This document shows, one piece after another, positions 43,925-56,536 of a DNA stretch of 64,000 nucleotides (its first letter is position 1; each line of letters opens with the position of its first letter). The stretch spans positions 160,162,731 through 160,226,730 of the forward strand of contig CM042693.1 of the NCBI GenBank assembly GCA_023614405.1, written 5' to 3'. The notes below the pieces were generated by a model. That model was not told where the DNA came from, did not search any database, and was given only the letters and a program-made list of their open reading frames with translations. Source of the stretch: Avena insularis (lineage: Eukaryota > Streptophyta > Magnoliopsida > Poales > Poaceae). A program made the translations under genes and the position numbers.

Positions 43925-46900
43925 TGTAACACCCTTGGATCGGCCCTATGCAAGTCTTAGCGATTCCCGCCAAACCCGCATAGAAACGATTCAAAGGCGC
44001 CCACCAGGCACTTTCGTGTAGGTGGAAAATGAAGTAATAGCATTACACATTAGTCCACGATGGAACCCACAGAACAGATATATACAACAATGACTCCATG
44101 AGTCAAGAATACAGATATACAATACAAAGATCCAAATCACCTTGAAAATGATACGGTGTCCGAGTACGGACAAGATGCAAATTAGGATAAGAGCCCTGAA
44201 GAATAACCAATGGCATCCATAACCCTGACCAGGCCAAGCCGGAAGGGTAACCCTGCTAACGACGTCGATCTCAAAACCTGCTTAAACAAAAGGGGTGCCG
44301 ACAAAGGGCAAAGGAAAAAGAGAGCGGTCAGTACTGAGGTCAGTACACGGCGAGTCTTAGAATTCGGTGGTCCTCGCCTACATAGGTATGGTGGACTGAA
44401 GCGGTGGCGTGGCATGCACTAAACAACCTATAGAGACTCGATACAACTGGCAGCTATCAGAGAGGGATAAGAGAGACCTATTTGGATCCAACCTGAAACT
44501 ATCACCAAACATACCCATCCTGGTATTTCCCCCTCAAGACCAAACGAGGAAGTCAACCGAGGAACTCACACGGTTGGCAGTTTTATTCATTCTATTATAG
44601 TTACGGCAATTACTAGTTAGGTATAGATATCATGAGCATCCTGATATTATAAACAGCGGACAGATTTAGTTAACCATTCTGTTGTAATTGCAATACTTAC
44701 TAGTCAGATACATATAGCATGAGGCATCCCAAATCCAGTAGTTGTTGGTACTTTTATTTAGCCATTCCGTTGTAGTGAAGCTGATTACTAGTCCTTACAA
44801 AGTCAAATTTATAGCACTACTTTAGTTATAGTTGTCTATGATCGAGATACTGTGCTTTCAGAAAGTTTTACCCTGCATGGGGGCACAAATAGCAACACAC
44901 AAATGATCAACCTCGAAAAAACCAAATGAAAACCCAATGGGGCATCACGAAAAAGAAATCGCAAGTTTCATATAATATTTCAGGGGGCCACCCCACCAAG
45001 CTACCCGCTATGAAGTTAGCCGGCTTCGAGACGGACCCAAAGGTTTGTAACGACGGTTGTAAATGATTGGGAACCTGAAAGTGTGACTAGGCTTGTCGAT
45101 ACCGTGAAAACGTGGCACGGGGTTCCAAAACAGTACAGGCGCTCCATGCACAATAGTAAATAAAGTAGTAAAGCATGGCATAATCATGGCATAAGTACAG
45201 GATAGTAATAAAGCCTCAAACTACTTTGTGGCCCCAAGAAATAAGATATGACTCAAGCTCATGCTAAGGGGATTCATGGTCCCACATGCGGATAGTGCGA
45301 ATAGTCAAGGAACAGGTATCAAGTACTCGGGGTCCTAGGGACATAAGTGGATGGTTAAAAACCAAATAACATCTATTGTCCACCTGTGCCTCTGTATTAT
45401 TTACCTCCTTTCAATACTAGTTGTTAAATGGTAATTAAATTCATGATCATCTCCAACATTAAACATGAGGCATTACTCCAACAACTGTGGGACATCGACG
45501 GTGCGACGCAACACCTGCGCAAGCGACTACGACTCGCAAGGCCGACTATCTACCAAACAACAGGTAATAGGAGGTGTCCATGGCAATATAGGGGCTGCAG
45601 GGAATTATAAAGGGGGTACGGAATCTATAGCATCGCAACACAAATAGCAATAGATCAACAGGAGGAAGTAAAGACTATAAATGTAAAATAGGTAGAAAGG
45701 GGGAGAATGCTCGCCTGAAAACATTGTTGAAGATTCATCGGCAGATCAGGTCGACACTCGCATCAACTCATCGACCTAGTCCGCGAAGAAGCAAAGCACT
45801 AGAAGAAACATCGGATGCACTATTTAATACTACGACAAAAGATCGGGCATGATGCATGTATGATTTATGGCATGGCAAGAATGCGATGCAATTAGGCAAT
45901 ATTAAGGGGAACCGGGGTCCCAAAATTAAATATATAGTTCTAGTTGTTTAGATACCCGCAATTTAAATTTTGTCTTATCAAGGCAAAATATGTAACTGGT
46001 TCGCTACACAAATTTAAATAGATCCCATATTAGACTAGAATCGCACGTATATGGACTCCATATTTATTTATGAGGTGAATCGGCATAAGGCCACCAAACC
46101 CCAACATGTATGCGAATATGAATGATTGTTATGCCACAAGTATATGTTATATACTATAAAAATATGTGGGGTCTCGGATAGGGGTCACACATGGTATCGA
46201 TGATTTTGGGGTTCGACGAGGGTTCGGGATCGGTCTTCGGGGTCTCGGCGTCCGAGGTCTTTGGGTCCGGGTTCAGGGGTCTTCGACTCCATGTGGATGA
46301 TCTTGTCGTCCGTGAGGGAGAACTTGGGTACATGGCTTCGGTTGTCGATGGTAGACTTGGGGTTCATGCTCGGTTGTCGGCCCACATTGATTCTCCACGT
46401 CGAAGATCCTGGTGTTTGCGGGCAACATTGGACACGGCACTTGGCGTCAAACCATTCCACAACTACGGTGCCACTTCTGCACATATTCATCACATTAGGA
46501 ACACCACATCGTCACTGCAACCACACACATAAGCGCACATACAGCGAGCGAGAAGAAGGCCGCAGGGAATAACCGAGAAAAACGGTAACCCGAGATGGCT
46601 CGGACCACGACGACGGCTTGGACGAGCAGGTCGCGTGGCAAGGCAGGGAACTTGGCAGGGACACGAGTGGCACTTCTCAGAGGAAGGGCGCGTCGTATCT
46701 TCGGTTGACGACGAGTGAAACATGGGCCATGTCGAGCCGGGGACGAGGATGAGGCAGACAGCGACAGCTCCGGGGCGGGGCTTCCGCTGGCAGAGGCCGC
46801 GCTGGCCGGCGGAGGTGCTGCAGGGCGAGGAGGGCGTGAGGCAGACGTGGCCTTGCAAGGCCACTAGGGCAGCGACGATCGATGTAGAGGGTGGAGGCGC

Positions 46901-47828
46901 GACGATGGAGCACGGCGACGTCCGAGGTGCAGGCAGTGGAGCCCGGGAGGTGCAAGAACGGTGAAGGGAAGATTCAGGGGCGGCCTCATGAGGTGGAGGA
47001 CGGGGCCGGGCGCAGGCGAGAGGAGCGCTGGTGGTGGAGCTCGATGGTGGCGGCGGGGAGACGAGGCTAGCAGCGGCGGCCGACTTCGTGTGGCGCAACG
47101 GTGGCGGAGGACAGAGGCTCGAGCAGGGGAGGAGGAGAACGAGGGAGGCGGGCGTATGCGGGGTAGGTGGCGGCTCGGGAACCTCGCGTAGGGGAAACGG
47201 TATCGGGTGGGGCCAGGGGATCGAGGAGCAGGGTGGGCGTCGCGATGGTTGGGTCTCGCAGGGGGGTAGAGCGAGGGAGAGGTTCGGGTGCGCATGGGCA
47301 GTATGGCGTCCGAGTATGTTGCGTGACATGTAGGCGTGTGTGGTGTGTGTATGTGGTGTACCGGGTCGGTTAGGTAGGGTGTGGCGACGCGTCGGTGTGG
47401 GTTGGTGGGTGTGTGTGTTGGGTGCGTGGGTTGGTTCGGCTGGAACAGAGGTGGGTCTAGGATTAGGGTTTCCAAGATTAGGGTTTAGTCTAGATATATC
47501 TAGGGTTAGGGTTTGGGGTAGTAGGTGGTCTGTCTGGTTGGTCCTTTGGGCCTGACCGGATGGACTGCCTTCCCATAACAAAATATTTATATTGTTTATT
47601 TTATTTTATTTTATTTAAAACAGAACATTTACAAATATGTGTTGGACAAAATAAGGATCCGAGAGGAACATGGTTTTATATTTGAAATAGAGAGGGGGTA
47701 TTTGTAGAAAACAAACATAGGGTTTTTAGCAAAACAGTTTTAGGCAAATAGATGCATGCTGATGTCATGATGATGCACGGAGATAAAACTTGCGATTTTC
47801 TAGTAGTGTTTATATCCGGGGTGCTATA
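43925..47828 (-). repeat. Element G 5' LTR (3904 bp)
   Basis: It starts TGTAACACCCTTGG and ends CCGGGGTGCTATA, where the final CA has become TA. It retains the segment around 45,732-45,793 that is missing from the other LTR. The GC-rich region and the telo-box-like stretch (47,453-47,517) are conserved. Long minus-strand frames here, including one of 363 codons at 46490-47581, are Pro/Ser/Arg-rich and not treated as genes. Confidence 0.9.
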
Positions 47829-47833
47829 GGAAA

Positions 47834-48811
47834 CATGGGCAAGAACCCTTTCTTGCTATCTTCCATTCCAAACCTCTTTAAAACCTTGTCCAAATATGTA
47901 CTCTGTGAAAGCGCTATTAGGCATCTCGATCTATCTCTATAAATCTTTATGCCTAATATGTAAGCAACTTCGCCAAGATCCTTCACTGAAAAACTATTAT
48001 TCAAATAATCTTTGACACTTTTAAGAAGGTCTATATCATTCCCAATCAACAATATGTCATCGGCATATAGTACTAGGAATGCTACATAGCTCCCACTCAC
48101 ATTCTTGTAAATACAAGCTTCTCCATAAGTTTGTATAAATCCAAAACTTTTGATCACCTTATCAAAATGTTGATTCCAACTTCGGGATGCTTGCTTCAAT
48201 CCATAAATGGACTGTTGAAGTTTGCATACCTTGTTAGCATCTTTAGGATCGACAAAACCTTTGGGTTGTACCATATACAACTCTTCATCAATGTCTCCAT
48301 TGAGGAATGCCGTTTTGACATCCATCTGCCATATCTCATAATCATAATATGCAGTTATTGCTAAAAAAATCCTTACAAACTTTAGCTTTGCTATCGGTGA
48401 GAAAGTCGCATCGTAGTCAACTCCTTGAATTTGTCGAAACCCTTTTGCGACAAGTCGAGCTTTATAGACAGTAACATTACCATCAGCATTTGTTTTCTTC
48501 TTGAAAATCCATTTGTTCTCGACAGCCTTCCAGCCATCCGGTAAGTCCACTAAAATCCATACTTGGTTTTCGTACATGGATCCAATCTCGGATTTCATGG
48601 CTTCTTGCCATTTGATGGAATCTAGGCTCATCATCGCTTCCTCATATGTCGCAGGGTCGTCGGTGTTGTCCACCAACATGACACTCATAACGGGATCATA
48701 CCAATCGGGAGTGGTACAAGTCCTCGTCGACCTGCGAGGTTCCATAGTAACTTCGATCGAAGTTTCATGATCACCATCACTAGCTTCCTCTCTTATTGGT
48801 GCAAGCGCCAC
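47834..48811 (-). pseudogene. Element H reverse transcriptase (broken by G)
   Basis: An open minus-strand frame of about 320 codons covers the Copia RT. It includes WIFKKKTNADG, YKARLVAKGF, the QMDVKTAFLNGDI block with the first catalytic Asp, and the catalytic box YADD (near 48,055-48,068) in LVLYADDILLIGND. The sister copy J has YVDD at this place. The frame ends where G inserted, after the GFLPM stretch, so RT is cut off from RNase H. Confidence 0.9.
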
Positions 48812-48820
48812 ATGAACTTC

Positions 48821-50145
48821 TTATAGTGTTGCGCTACTCTCAAATCCGAGAGAGTGTTCGACAACCTCGTCGAGTTCTACTTTCCTTCCAATCACTTCTT
48901 TCGAGAGAAACTCCTTCTCAAGAAAGGATCCATTCTTGGCAACGAAGATTTTTCCCTCGGATCTATGATAGAAGGTATACCCAATAGTTTCCTTTGGGTA
49001 TCCTATGAAGACACATTTTTCCGCTTTGGGTTCAAGCTTGTCGGACTGTAACTTCTTTACATAAGCTTCACAACCCCATACTTTAAGGAACGACAATTTA
49101 GGTTTCTTCCCAAACCATAATTCATACGATGTCATTTCAACGGATTTAGATGGTGCCCTATTTAAAGTGAATGCACTTGTTTCTAATGCATAACCCCAAA
49201 ACGATAATGGTAAATCTGTAAGTGAAATCATAGAACTAACCATATCTAAGAGAGTTTTATTACGATGTTCGGACACACCATTATGATCTGGTGTTCCCGG
49301 TGGTGTCAATTGTGAAAGTATTCCGCATTTCTTCAAATGTTTGCCAAACCCGTAACTTAGATATTCACGTCCACGATCAGATCATAGAAATTTAATCTTC
49401 TTGTTATGTTGATTTTCTACTTCACTTTGAAATTCCTTAAACTTCTCGAAAGTTTCGTACTTATGTTTCATGAAATATATATACCCATATCTACTCAAGT
49501 CATCCGTGAAAGTAAGAACATAACAATAACCACCACGCGACGCCACGCTCATCGGGCCACACACATCGGTATGTAGGATTTCCAATAAGTCCGTAGCTCG
49601 CTCCATCATACCAGAAAATGGAGTCTTAGTCATTTTTCCCATCAGACATGCTTCGCATCTTTCAAGTGATTCAAGAAGTCCATCGGAATGGAATTTCTTC
49701 ATACGCTTCACTCCAATGTGACCAAGACGACAGCGCCCCATGTATGTACAATTATCATTCAATTTCAAATGTTCAGCATCTATATTATGAACATGTGTAT
49801 CACTACTATCAAGATTCAATAAGAATAGACCATCTATCAAATGTGCATGACCATAAAAGATATTACTCATATAAATCGAGCAACCATTATTCTTGGACTT
49901 AAACAAGTAACCGTCTCGCAAGATCCTGATATAATGTTCATGCTCAATGCAGGCACCAAATAACAATTATTTAAGTATAAAACTAATCCCGATAGTAGAT
50001 GAAGAGGGAGCGTGCCGACCGTGACCATATCAACCTTTGATCCGTTTCCAACATGCATCATCACCTTGTCTTTCGCTAGTCTCTGTTTATTATGTAGCGC
50101 CTGTTTCGAGTTACAAATATGAGCAACCGAACCAGTATCAAATAC
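48821..50145 (-). pseudogene. Element H protease and integrase (broken)
   Basis: The minus strand carries the protease end and a GAG-pre-integrase segment (49,966-49,870) with the zinc-binding HHCC region (GHIGVKRMKK...CEACLMGK). The integrase core follows, with HTDVCGP, FTDDLSRYGYI and NGVSEHRNKTL. A stop at about 49,381 separates core halves: the KIKFL stretch ends in a stop where the sister copy J continues to the catalytic Asp region. A frame change near 49,900 and a stop near 48,820 also break the frame. Confidence 0.88.
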
Positions 50146-51042
50146 CTAGGCACTACTACGATTACTAGTAAGATACACATCAATAACATTTATATCGAAT
50201 ATACCTTTCTTATTGATGTTGTCGTTCTTGAGATCTGCCAAGTACTTGGGGCAATTCCGCTTCCAATGACCTTCTCCCTTGTAGTAAAAGCACTCAGTTT
50301 CAGGCTTAGGCCCAACCTTGGTCTTCTTTGCAGACGTGGTAGATTTCTTACCGCCCTTCTTGAAGTTGCCCTTTTTCTTAGGCTTGCCTTGCTTCTTGAA
50401 ATTGGTGGTCTTATTGACCATCAACACTTGGTGCTCTTTCTTAATCTCCACTTCCGCAGACTTCAACATGGAGAAGAGTTCTGGTAACGACTTATCCATG
50501 CGCTGCATGTTGTAGTTCATCACAAAGTTCTTGTAACTTAGTGGTAGTGATTGGAGGACACGATGAATCCCCAAAGCATTAGGAATCACTATACCCAAGC
50601 TTTGCAGTTTATTGGCGTGCCCAGACATATTAAGCACATGCTCACTGACGGAGCTTCCCTCTTCCATCTTGCAGTTAAAAAACTTTTCAGAAGCCTCATA
50701 ACTCTCAATTGTCGCGTGTGCCTCAAATATCTTTTTGAGTTCACGGACAAAATCATGTGGGTCAAAGTTCTCAAAACTTTTCTAAAGATCTGATTCCAAA
50801 CCATACAAGATAGCACACTGAACTATGGAGTACTAATTCTTCCGAACGAGGAAAACATTCATCACCTCATCGGCAGCATCAGCTGCAGGTGGGTCACCCA
50901 GCGGTGCATCCAGCACATAGGTTAACTGACCAGCATTAAGGATAATCCTCAAATTGCGGAACCAATCCGCAAAGTTGCTTCCATTGTTTTTCAACTTTTC
51001 TTTCTCTAGGAATGCATTAAAATTGATGGTAGGGGCTGCCAT
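50146..51042 (-). pseudogene. Element H gag (broken)
   Basis: Gag begins at 51042 with the family's MAAPTINFNAF start and stops early, at about 50,833. After a damaged section it continues at 50,667 through the conserved EEGSSVSEH, LGIHRVLQSLP and KKEHQVLMVNKTT blocks. The zinc knuckle near 50,257-50,300 reads CFYYKGEGHWKRNC, so the second metal-binding Cys is replaced by Tyr. Lys-rich runs precede the knuckle. The protein would form the virus-like particle if intact. Confidence 0.9.
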
Positions 51043-52227
51043 GATCTATAACATATTTGCAATAGTTTAGACTAACTTTGTGACAAATTGAGTTATAATT
51101 AATACTTAAATTAATCTAGGTGAACTCCCACCCAAAACAATATCCCTCACATTGTTTTAGTGATCACACGAACCAAATCCACTACATCAAGTCCGATCAT
51201 CATGTGAGATGATGTAGCTTCAAAGGTGAACAATCAACATGTTCATCATATCTACTATATGATTCATGCTTTACCTTTCGGTATTCCGTGTTCAGAGACC
51301 ATGTATGTACATGCTAGGCTCTTCAAGGTTAACTTTAGTATCCGCATGAGCAAATCTGGCTTGCTCCCGTTGTATGCACACGTAGAATCTATCACACCTG
51401 ATCATCACGTGGTGTTTCGAAACAACGAGTCTTAGCAACGGTCCCTACTAAGGACGAACACTTTTATTACTTGATATTTTGTGAGAGGGGTCATCTTATA
51501 ATGCTACCTTCACAATCTAAGCAATACAAGATGCATAAAAGGATTAACATCACATGCAATTCATAATATGTGATATGATATGGCCTTTCTTATTGTGCTT
51601 CCGATCTCCATCTTCAAGCACGAACATGATCTCCATCATCACCAGCGTGGCGTCAAGGTCAATGACACCGATTCATGGTTATCATCCACCAGCATCAACT
51701 ATTACAACTACTTTGAATAATAGACATGCAGGTCTTAACAGAATTAAACCATAAGGCTACTTCCGGTTGCCAACTTACAATAAGGATCATTGCATACATC
51801 GTATATAATCACAATCCTGGCCATATCATATCACAGCACACCCCTGCAAAACAAAGTTAGATGCCTCTAATTTTCTTTGCATGTTTTACGTGGTTTGGGG
51901 CTTTTGAATAAGAACTATTCTAACTTACGAACAAGAACAATAACGTTGATACAAGTATTGTCAAGTGCCCGTTGTAAATTGAATCTTCACTATGTTGGGA
52001 GAAACAGACACCCGCAAAGACACTTATGCAATACAAGTTGCATGTCAAGCATGGAGGAAGTCTCATGAACGACATCGTGTAAGGTTAGCCCGGGCCGCCT
52101 CATCCCACCATCCCGCAAGATGCAAAGTACACAATAAGCAATCAACAACAAAAGCATCAACGGCCACAATGACCATTGTGTTTTGCTAGTGCAACAGATC
52201 TACTTATAGACACAACTCTAATACCAC
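51043..52227 (-). other. Element H leader and primer binding site
   Basis: About 1.2 kb between gag and the 5' LTR. The primer site reads TGGTATTAGAG on the minus strand at about 52,216-52,226, one base from the LTR. Element J has the same arrangement and length. No credible ORF; leader sequences of this family carry dimerisation and packaging signals. Confidence 0.8.
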
Positions 52228-52323
52228 TTTAGGGGTTCATAGCATGGAAAACAAAAAAATTCTACCGCATGAACACACACAAGCCAAGATCTATGTACTA
52301 GATTGTAGCAACGAGTCGATAGA

Positions 52324-54961
52324 TGTAACACCCTCGGATCGGCCCTATGCAAGTTTTAGCGATTCCCGCCAAACCCACATAGAAACGATTCAAAGGTGCC
52401 CACCAGGCACTTTCGTGCGGGTGGAAAACGAAGTAATATCATTATACATTAGTCCACAATGGAACCACAGAACAGATATATACAACACGACTCTATGAGT
52501 CAAGAATACAGATATACAGTACAAAGATCCAATTCACCTTGAAAACAATACAACATCCGAGTATGGACAAGATGCAAATTGGGCTAAGAGCCCTGAAGAA
52601 TAACCAATGGAGTCCATAACCCTGCCTAGGCCAAGCCGGAAGGGTAACCCTGCTAACGACGATGATCTCAAACCTGCTAAACAAAAGGGGTGCCGACAAA
52701 GAGCAAAGGAAAAACAGAGCGGCCAGTACTAAGGCCAGTACACGGTGAGTCTTAGAATTCAGCGGTCCTCGCCTACATAGGTATGGTGGACTGAAGCGGC
52801 GGCGCAGCATGCACTAAACAAACTATAGAGACTTAATACATCTGTCGGCTATCAGAGAAAGATGAGAAAGACCTATTCGGATCCAACCTGATACTACCAC
52901 CAAACATACCCATCCTAGTATTTCCCCCTCGAGACCAACGAGGAAGTCAAGCCGAGGAAACTCACACAGTTGGCAGTTTTGTTCTTTCTTTTCATGATGG
53001 TTATCCAACTTACTAGTCATATCAGATACAATTCAAATTTATAACAGTAAACTTTAGTTATAGTTATCTATGATCGAGATAATGTTCTCCAAGTCGTCCA
53101 TAACCACGAACACGGCTTTTCGAAAAGATTTAACCCTATAGGGGGTGCACCAAAGTTTCCACACGCACTTCGACCCTTGTTGCCAGATCAATTAACATAC
53201 TTCCATTGGTATGTCGGCGGGGCCTAGGACACGACGCTTTCCCTGACCTAAAGCAAGTACATGGGGCCACCCAAAAGATCTACCCATACGAGGTATAGCT
53301 AATCCTCCTCGTATGGACCCGGAGGTTGCATGGACTTACACATGAGCAGAGGTCATAGACAAAATATTCCCGTGACAGAGAGCCGCAACTACGCAAAAGT
53401 AATAAACACTCATCGATCAACATGTAATAAACATCTCATACATGGCATAAGTACATTAGTAACGCATAAATCCCGAACTAGTTTGTGGCCCCCAGGACAG
53501 TACTTTGAAATCAGGTACTAAGCCGATAGGGGTGTGTATACACCCCACATGTGGTTAGCGCGCTCGTCTCGGAACAGGTGTCAAGAACTCATGTCCTAGA
53601 TGGACACAGGGGACGGGATAACAACCAGATCTCAACTATTACCCCCCTGTGCCTATGCATTTATTATACCTACTTTCAATATTAGTTATTAAACTGTAAT
53701 TGAAGACATGATCTTCTCCATCTATTACGAATATGCCAACCCCCAACATCAGTGGAACATGGACGACGCGAAGCAGCACCTACGCAAGCGACTACGACTC
53801 GCAAGGCCAACTGTCTACCCAAACAACAGGCAATAGGTGTCCAAGTCAATATAAAGGCTACAGGGATATATAAAGGGGTACGGAATCTAAAGAATCGCAA
53901 CACAGATAGCAATAGATCAACAGGAGGAAGTAAATACTATAAATATAAAATAGGTACAAAGGGAGAGAATGCTCGCCTAGGAAACACTGTCAAAGGTTCA
54001 TCCGAAGATCGGGTCGACACTCGCATAATAGCATCAGCCTAATCCATGAAGAAGCAAAGAACTAGAAGAAACACCGAATGCAGTATTTAATACTAGGGCA
54101 GAAGATCGGGCATGATGCATGGATGATGTATGACATGGCAAAGGTGCGATGCAATTAGGAAATACTAAGCGGAACCGGGGTACCGACAATTATTTAATAG
54201 GTGCATGTTGTTTAGATACCCCGCAATTTAAATGTTGTATTAACAAGGCAAAATATATCATCGGTTCGCTACATAAATTTAAATGGAGCCAAGATAAGAC
54301 TAGATTAGCCCGCATATGGTATCCATATTTAATTATGAGGTGAGTCGACAAAATAGGCCCAAATTACAAAACATGTGTGCAATCATGAATAATTTAATAT
54401 GTAGAAAATTTATATCTCATTTATAAAATAGGGTCTCGAAAAAGAGGGTCACACATGGGTGCCTCAGCGATCTTGGGGTTCCGAGGGTCGGGGTCTCGAT
54501 AGGGTTCAGGTTCGGTCTCGGACTCCAGGATCGGGGCTTCGGATCCATGTCGCTGCACACGGAGTCTCGGCGTCGTCGGGTTCCGCGAAGCCGGATCCGC
54601 GAAGGAGATCTTGATGCGGTGCCGGGTTCAGATCAGTCTTCGGATTGGGGCTTCAAGGTTTCTGGCCCCGAAAAGGCGATCTTGGCGTTCCACGAAGGTC
54701 TTGATGTTCTGGTCCGGTGACGACCTCCGGGTACCGCAGGTTCTCGGTGTCTTTGGCTTTCTATTTCGGTGGTCTTGAGGCTCCCTGACGAAGATCTTGT
54801 GGTGCTTTGCACAGATGGTCGAACTGGTCGTGGAGCGACAGACCAAAGGCTCAAGGTATGCCACGGGACCAAACAAACACATACAGTGACATGCACATGT
54901 GTACGGACGCCGCAACATCCGGAGGCCATGCTGTACGCAGCGATAGCGTTTGCAGAAGCGC

Positions 54962-55010
<49 letters not shown>

Positions 55011-56019
55011 CCTGGACGAAGCCGTGGCTAGACAGGGATAGCGTGGGAGCACTGTCAGGGTGGAAGCTTGCACGGGCGTCGAGGGGTCGAGGCCGGCGGA
55101 GGCGGTCGCTGGCGGGCTTGGTGGCGGTCGATGCATGGGCTGGCGACAGTCTAGCGGAGGAGGAAGGGCGTCGGGCTTGGAGCGGAAGGGGCCATGGACT
55201 CGAGGGAGGTGGCCTGACGGAGGTAGGCACAGAGGCGCGAGCGGCCACGGTCGATGGTTGCTGGATGGAGCCAGGGAGGGCCGCGCGGGGTGCAAAGACG
55301 GCAAGGGTCGCCGGTCTGCGGGGAGTCAATGCTCAAGAGGCACGACGCAGGGCTCGGTGGGAGAGCAGGGCCACAGGAGAGGCAGAGGAGCACCATGGCG
55401 GCAAGGAGAAGTAGAGGCTGATGGGGAGCTCGCGGTTCATGGAAGGAGCGGCGGGGAAGGATCGAGGTGCCGATGGAGGAGGCTTGCGAGGGAGAGGACG
55501 CAAGGAGCGGGATGAGGAGGGTCCGCGCGGTCGACCGTGTCGTGAAGGGCGGACAGGGTGAATCGCGAGGGAGTGGTGGGGCCAGGGAGAGGGGTGCGCG
55601 GTAGGTGAGGGGAGAACGTGCGCGTGGGGCCAGGGGTGCTCGGTCGCTGGCCTCGCGGGGTAGGTTGCTCGCGCTGGAGGCGGTGGGTGGGGGTCTGGGT
55701 CAGGTGGGGTTAGGGTTTAGACAAGGGTTGGTAGCTAGGGTTTCTAGGGTAGATCTAGGGTTTGATTTGTTGGGGTTGTAGGTGGACTCCGGTTGGGCCT
55801 TTGGGCCTGGCCGGCTGTCTGCCTCCCCCAGTAATAAAAATAGTTTTGTATTTATTTATTTTTCTTTCTTTTAAAACAAAACATTTGCAAAAAGGTTTTA
55901 GAGAAATAAAATATTCGTACGAATCTAGGGTTTTCGATTTAAACAAACATGCAAACATGACGGTGCACAAAACAAATACACATAGATTTTCTAGAAGTGT
56001 TTTTACCCGGGGTGCTATA
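52324..56019 (-). mobile_element. Solo LTR I of the G family (3696 bp)
   Basis: It runs from TGTAACACCCTCGG to CCGGGGTGCTATA. The exact duplication ATAGA lies at 52319-52323 and 56020-56024, and H's 3' LTR (near 32,625) shows the empty site. Its sequence is clearly related to G's LTRs but diverged and rearranged in the middle. No interior is present. A TAGGGTT-rich stretch is found at about 55,705-55,765. Confidence 0.9.
54963..55009. repeat. (AC)n microsatellite, about 23 units
   Basis: An uninterrupted AC run of 47 bp in solo LTR I. The two LTRs of element G have no equivalent. Open frames with Thr-His or Val-Cys runs across it are products of the repeat, not genes. Confidence 0.95.
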
Positions 56020-56536
56020 ATAGAGTAATAACCCTTGAAGATTCCAAAGCGGTTAAAGAGATCGGATTCTCATGGGTGATGTAGTCGTTCACTTGCCGAT
56101 CTCAAGATCGCGCAGACGATCCTTCCGACGCTGCGTTCTGGCAGCGCACCCACAGTCGGTCACACGTTTGGTACTCGATGAAGACCTTCCTCTCCCTTGT
56201 TCCAGCAGGCAGCGGAGGTTGTAGATCTCTCCTCGCGATTCCGGCAGCATGACAGCATGGAGTCGGAGGTAGAGGGGAAATCCCGTAGGGCTTCTCCTAA
56301 GTCAGAATGGGTATGGTAGAGTAGAAGAGGATCCTTGGCGATCTAGGGTTTAGAGGTAAAAGGGGGTGGTGGCCAATGGCTAGGGCTAGGGCTTTTGCCC
56401 TAGTCAGCGACTTGGAGGAGATCCCCTAGGCGGCGGCGACTTGAGAGGTGGTGGCGCCAAGCTAGGTTTGTTGTGAGGGGTAGGGGGTGCCCTACCCCTC
56501 CATTTATAGGTGGGAGAGACGGTTGGGGGGAGGGGA

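Larger units (their letters stand above)
39194..47828 (-). mobile_element. Element G: long-LTR, tiny-interior non-autonomous Gypsy-type element
   Basis: Two LTRs of 3.87 and 3.90 kb surround only 859 bp. Flanks GTAAA (39189-39193) and GGAAA (47829-47833) differ by one base and represent the 5-bp duplication. A tRNA-iMet site on the minus strand at 43910-43921 sets the orientation. The element has no protease, RT, integrase or gag. It fits the idea of a large retrotransposon derivative but with an unusually short interior. It interrupts H's RT just after the GFLPM stretch. I is a solo LTR of the same family. Confidence 0.88.
52228..56536 (-). repeat. Element H 5' LTR, interrupted by I and then by J
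   Basis: It starts TTTAGGGGTTCATAGC, where the 3' LTR has TGTAGGGGTTCGTAGC, and resumes at 56020 after solo LTR I. It stops at 56536, where element J inserted; the rest must lie beyond the window. Minus-strand TATAAATG lies at 56501-56508, equivalent to the TATA motif of the 3' LTR. Confidence 0.88.

Noticed and set aside
46490..47581. Long minus-strand ORF (363 codons) in G's 5' LTR, and similar frames at 41834-42493 and 54628-55329
   Set aside because: They are Pro/Ser/Arg-rich products of GC-rich sequence, several frames on both strands are open together, and the frames are not conserved between the two G LTRs and I. They lie inside LTRs.
54950..55041. ORFs with long Thr-His or Val-Cys runs
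   Set aside because: They are translations of the AC microsatellite.
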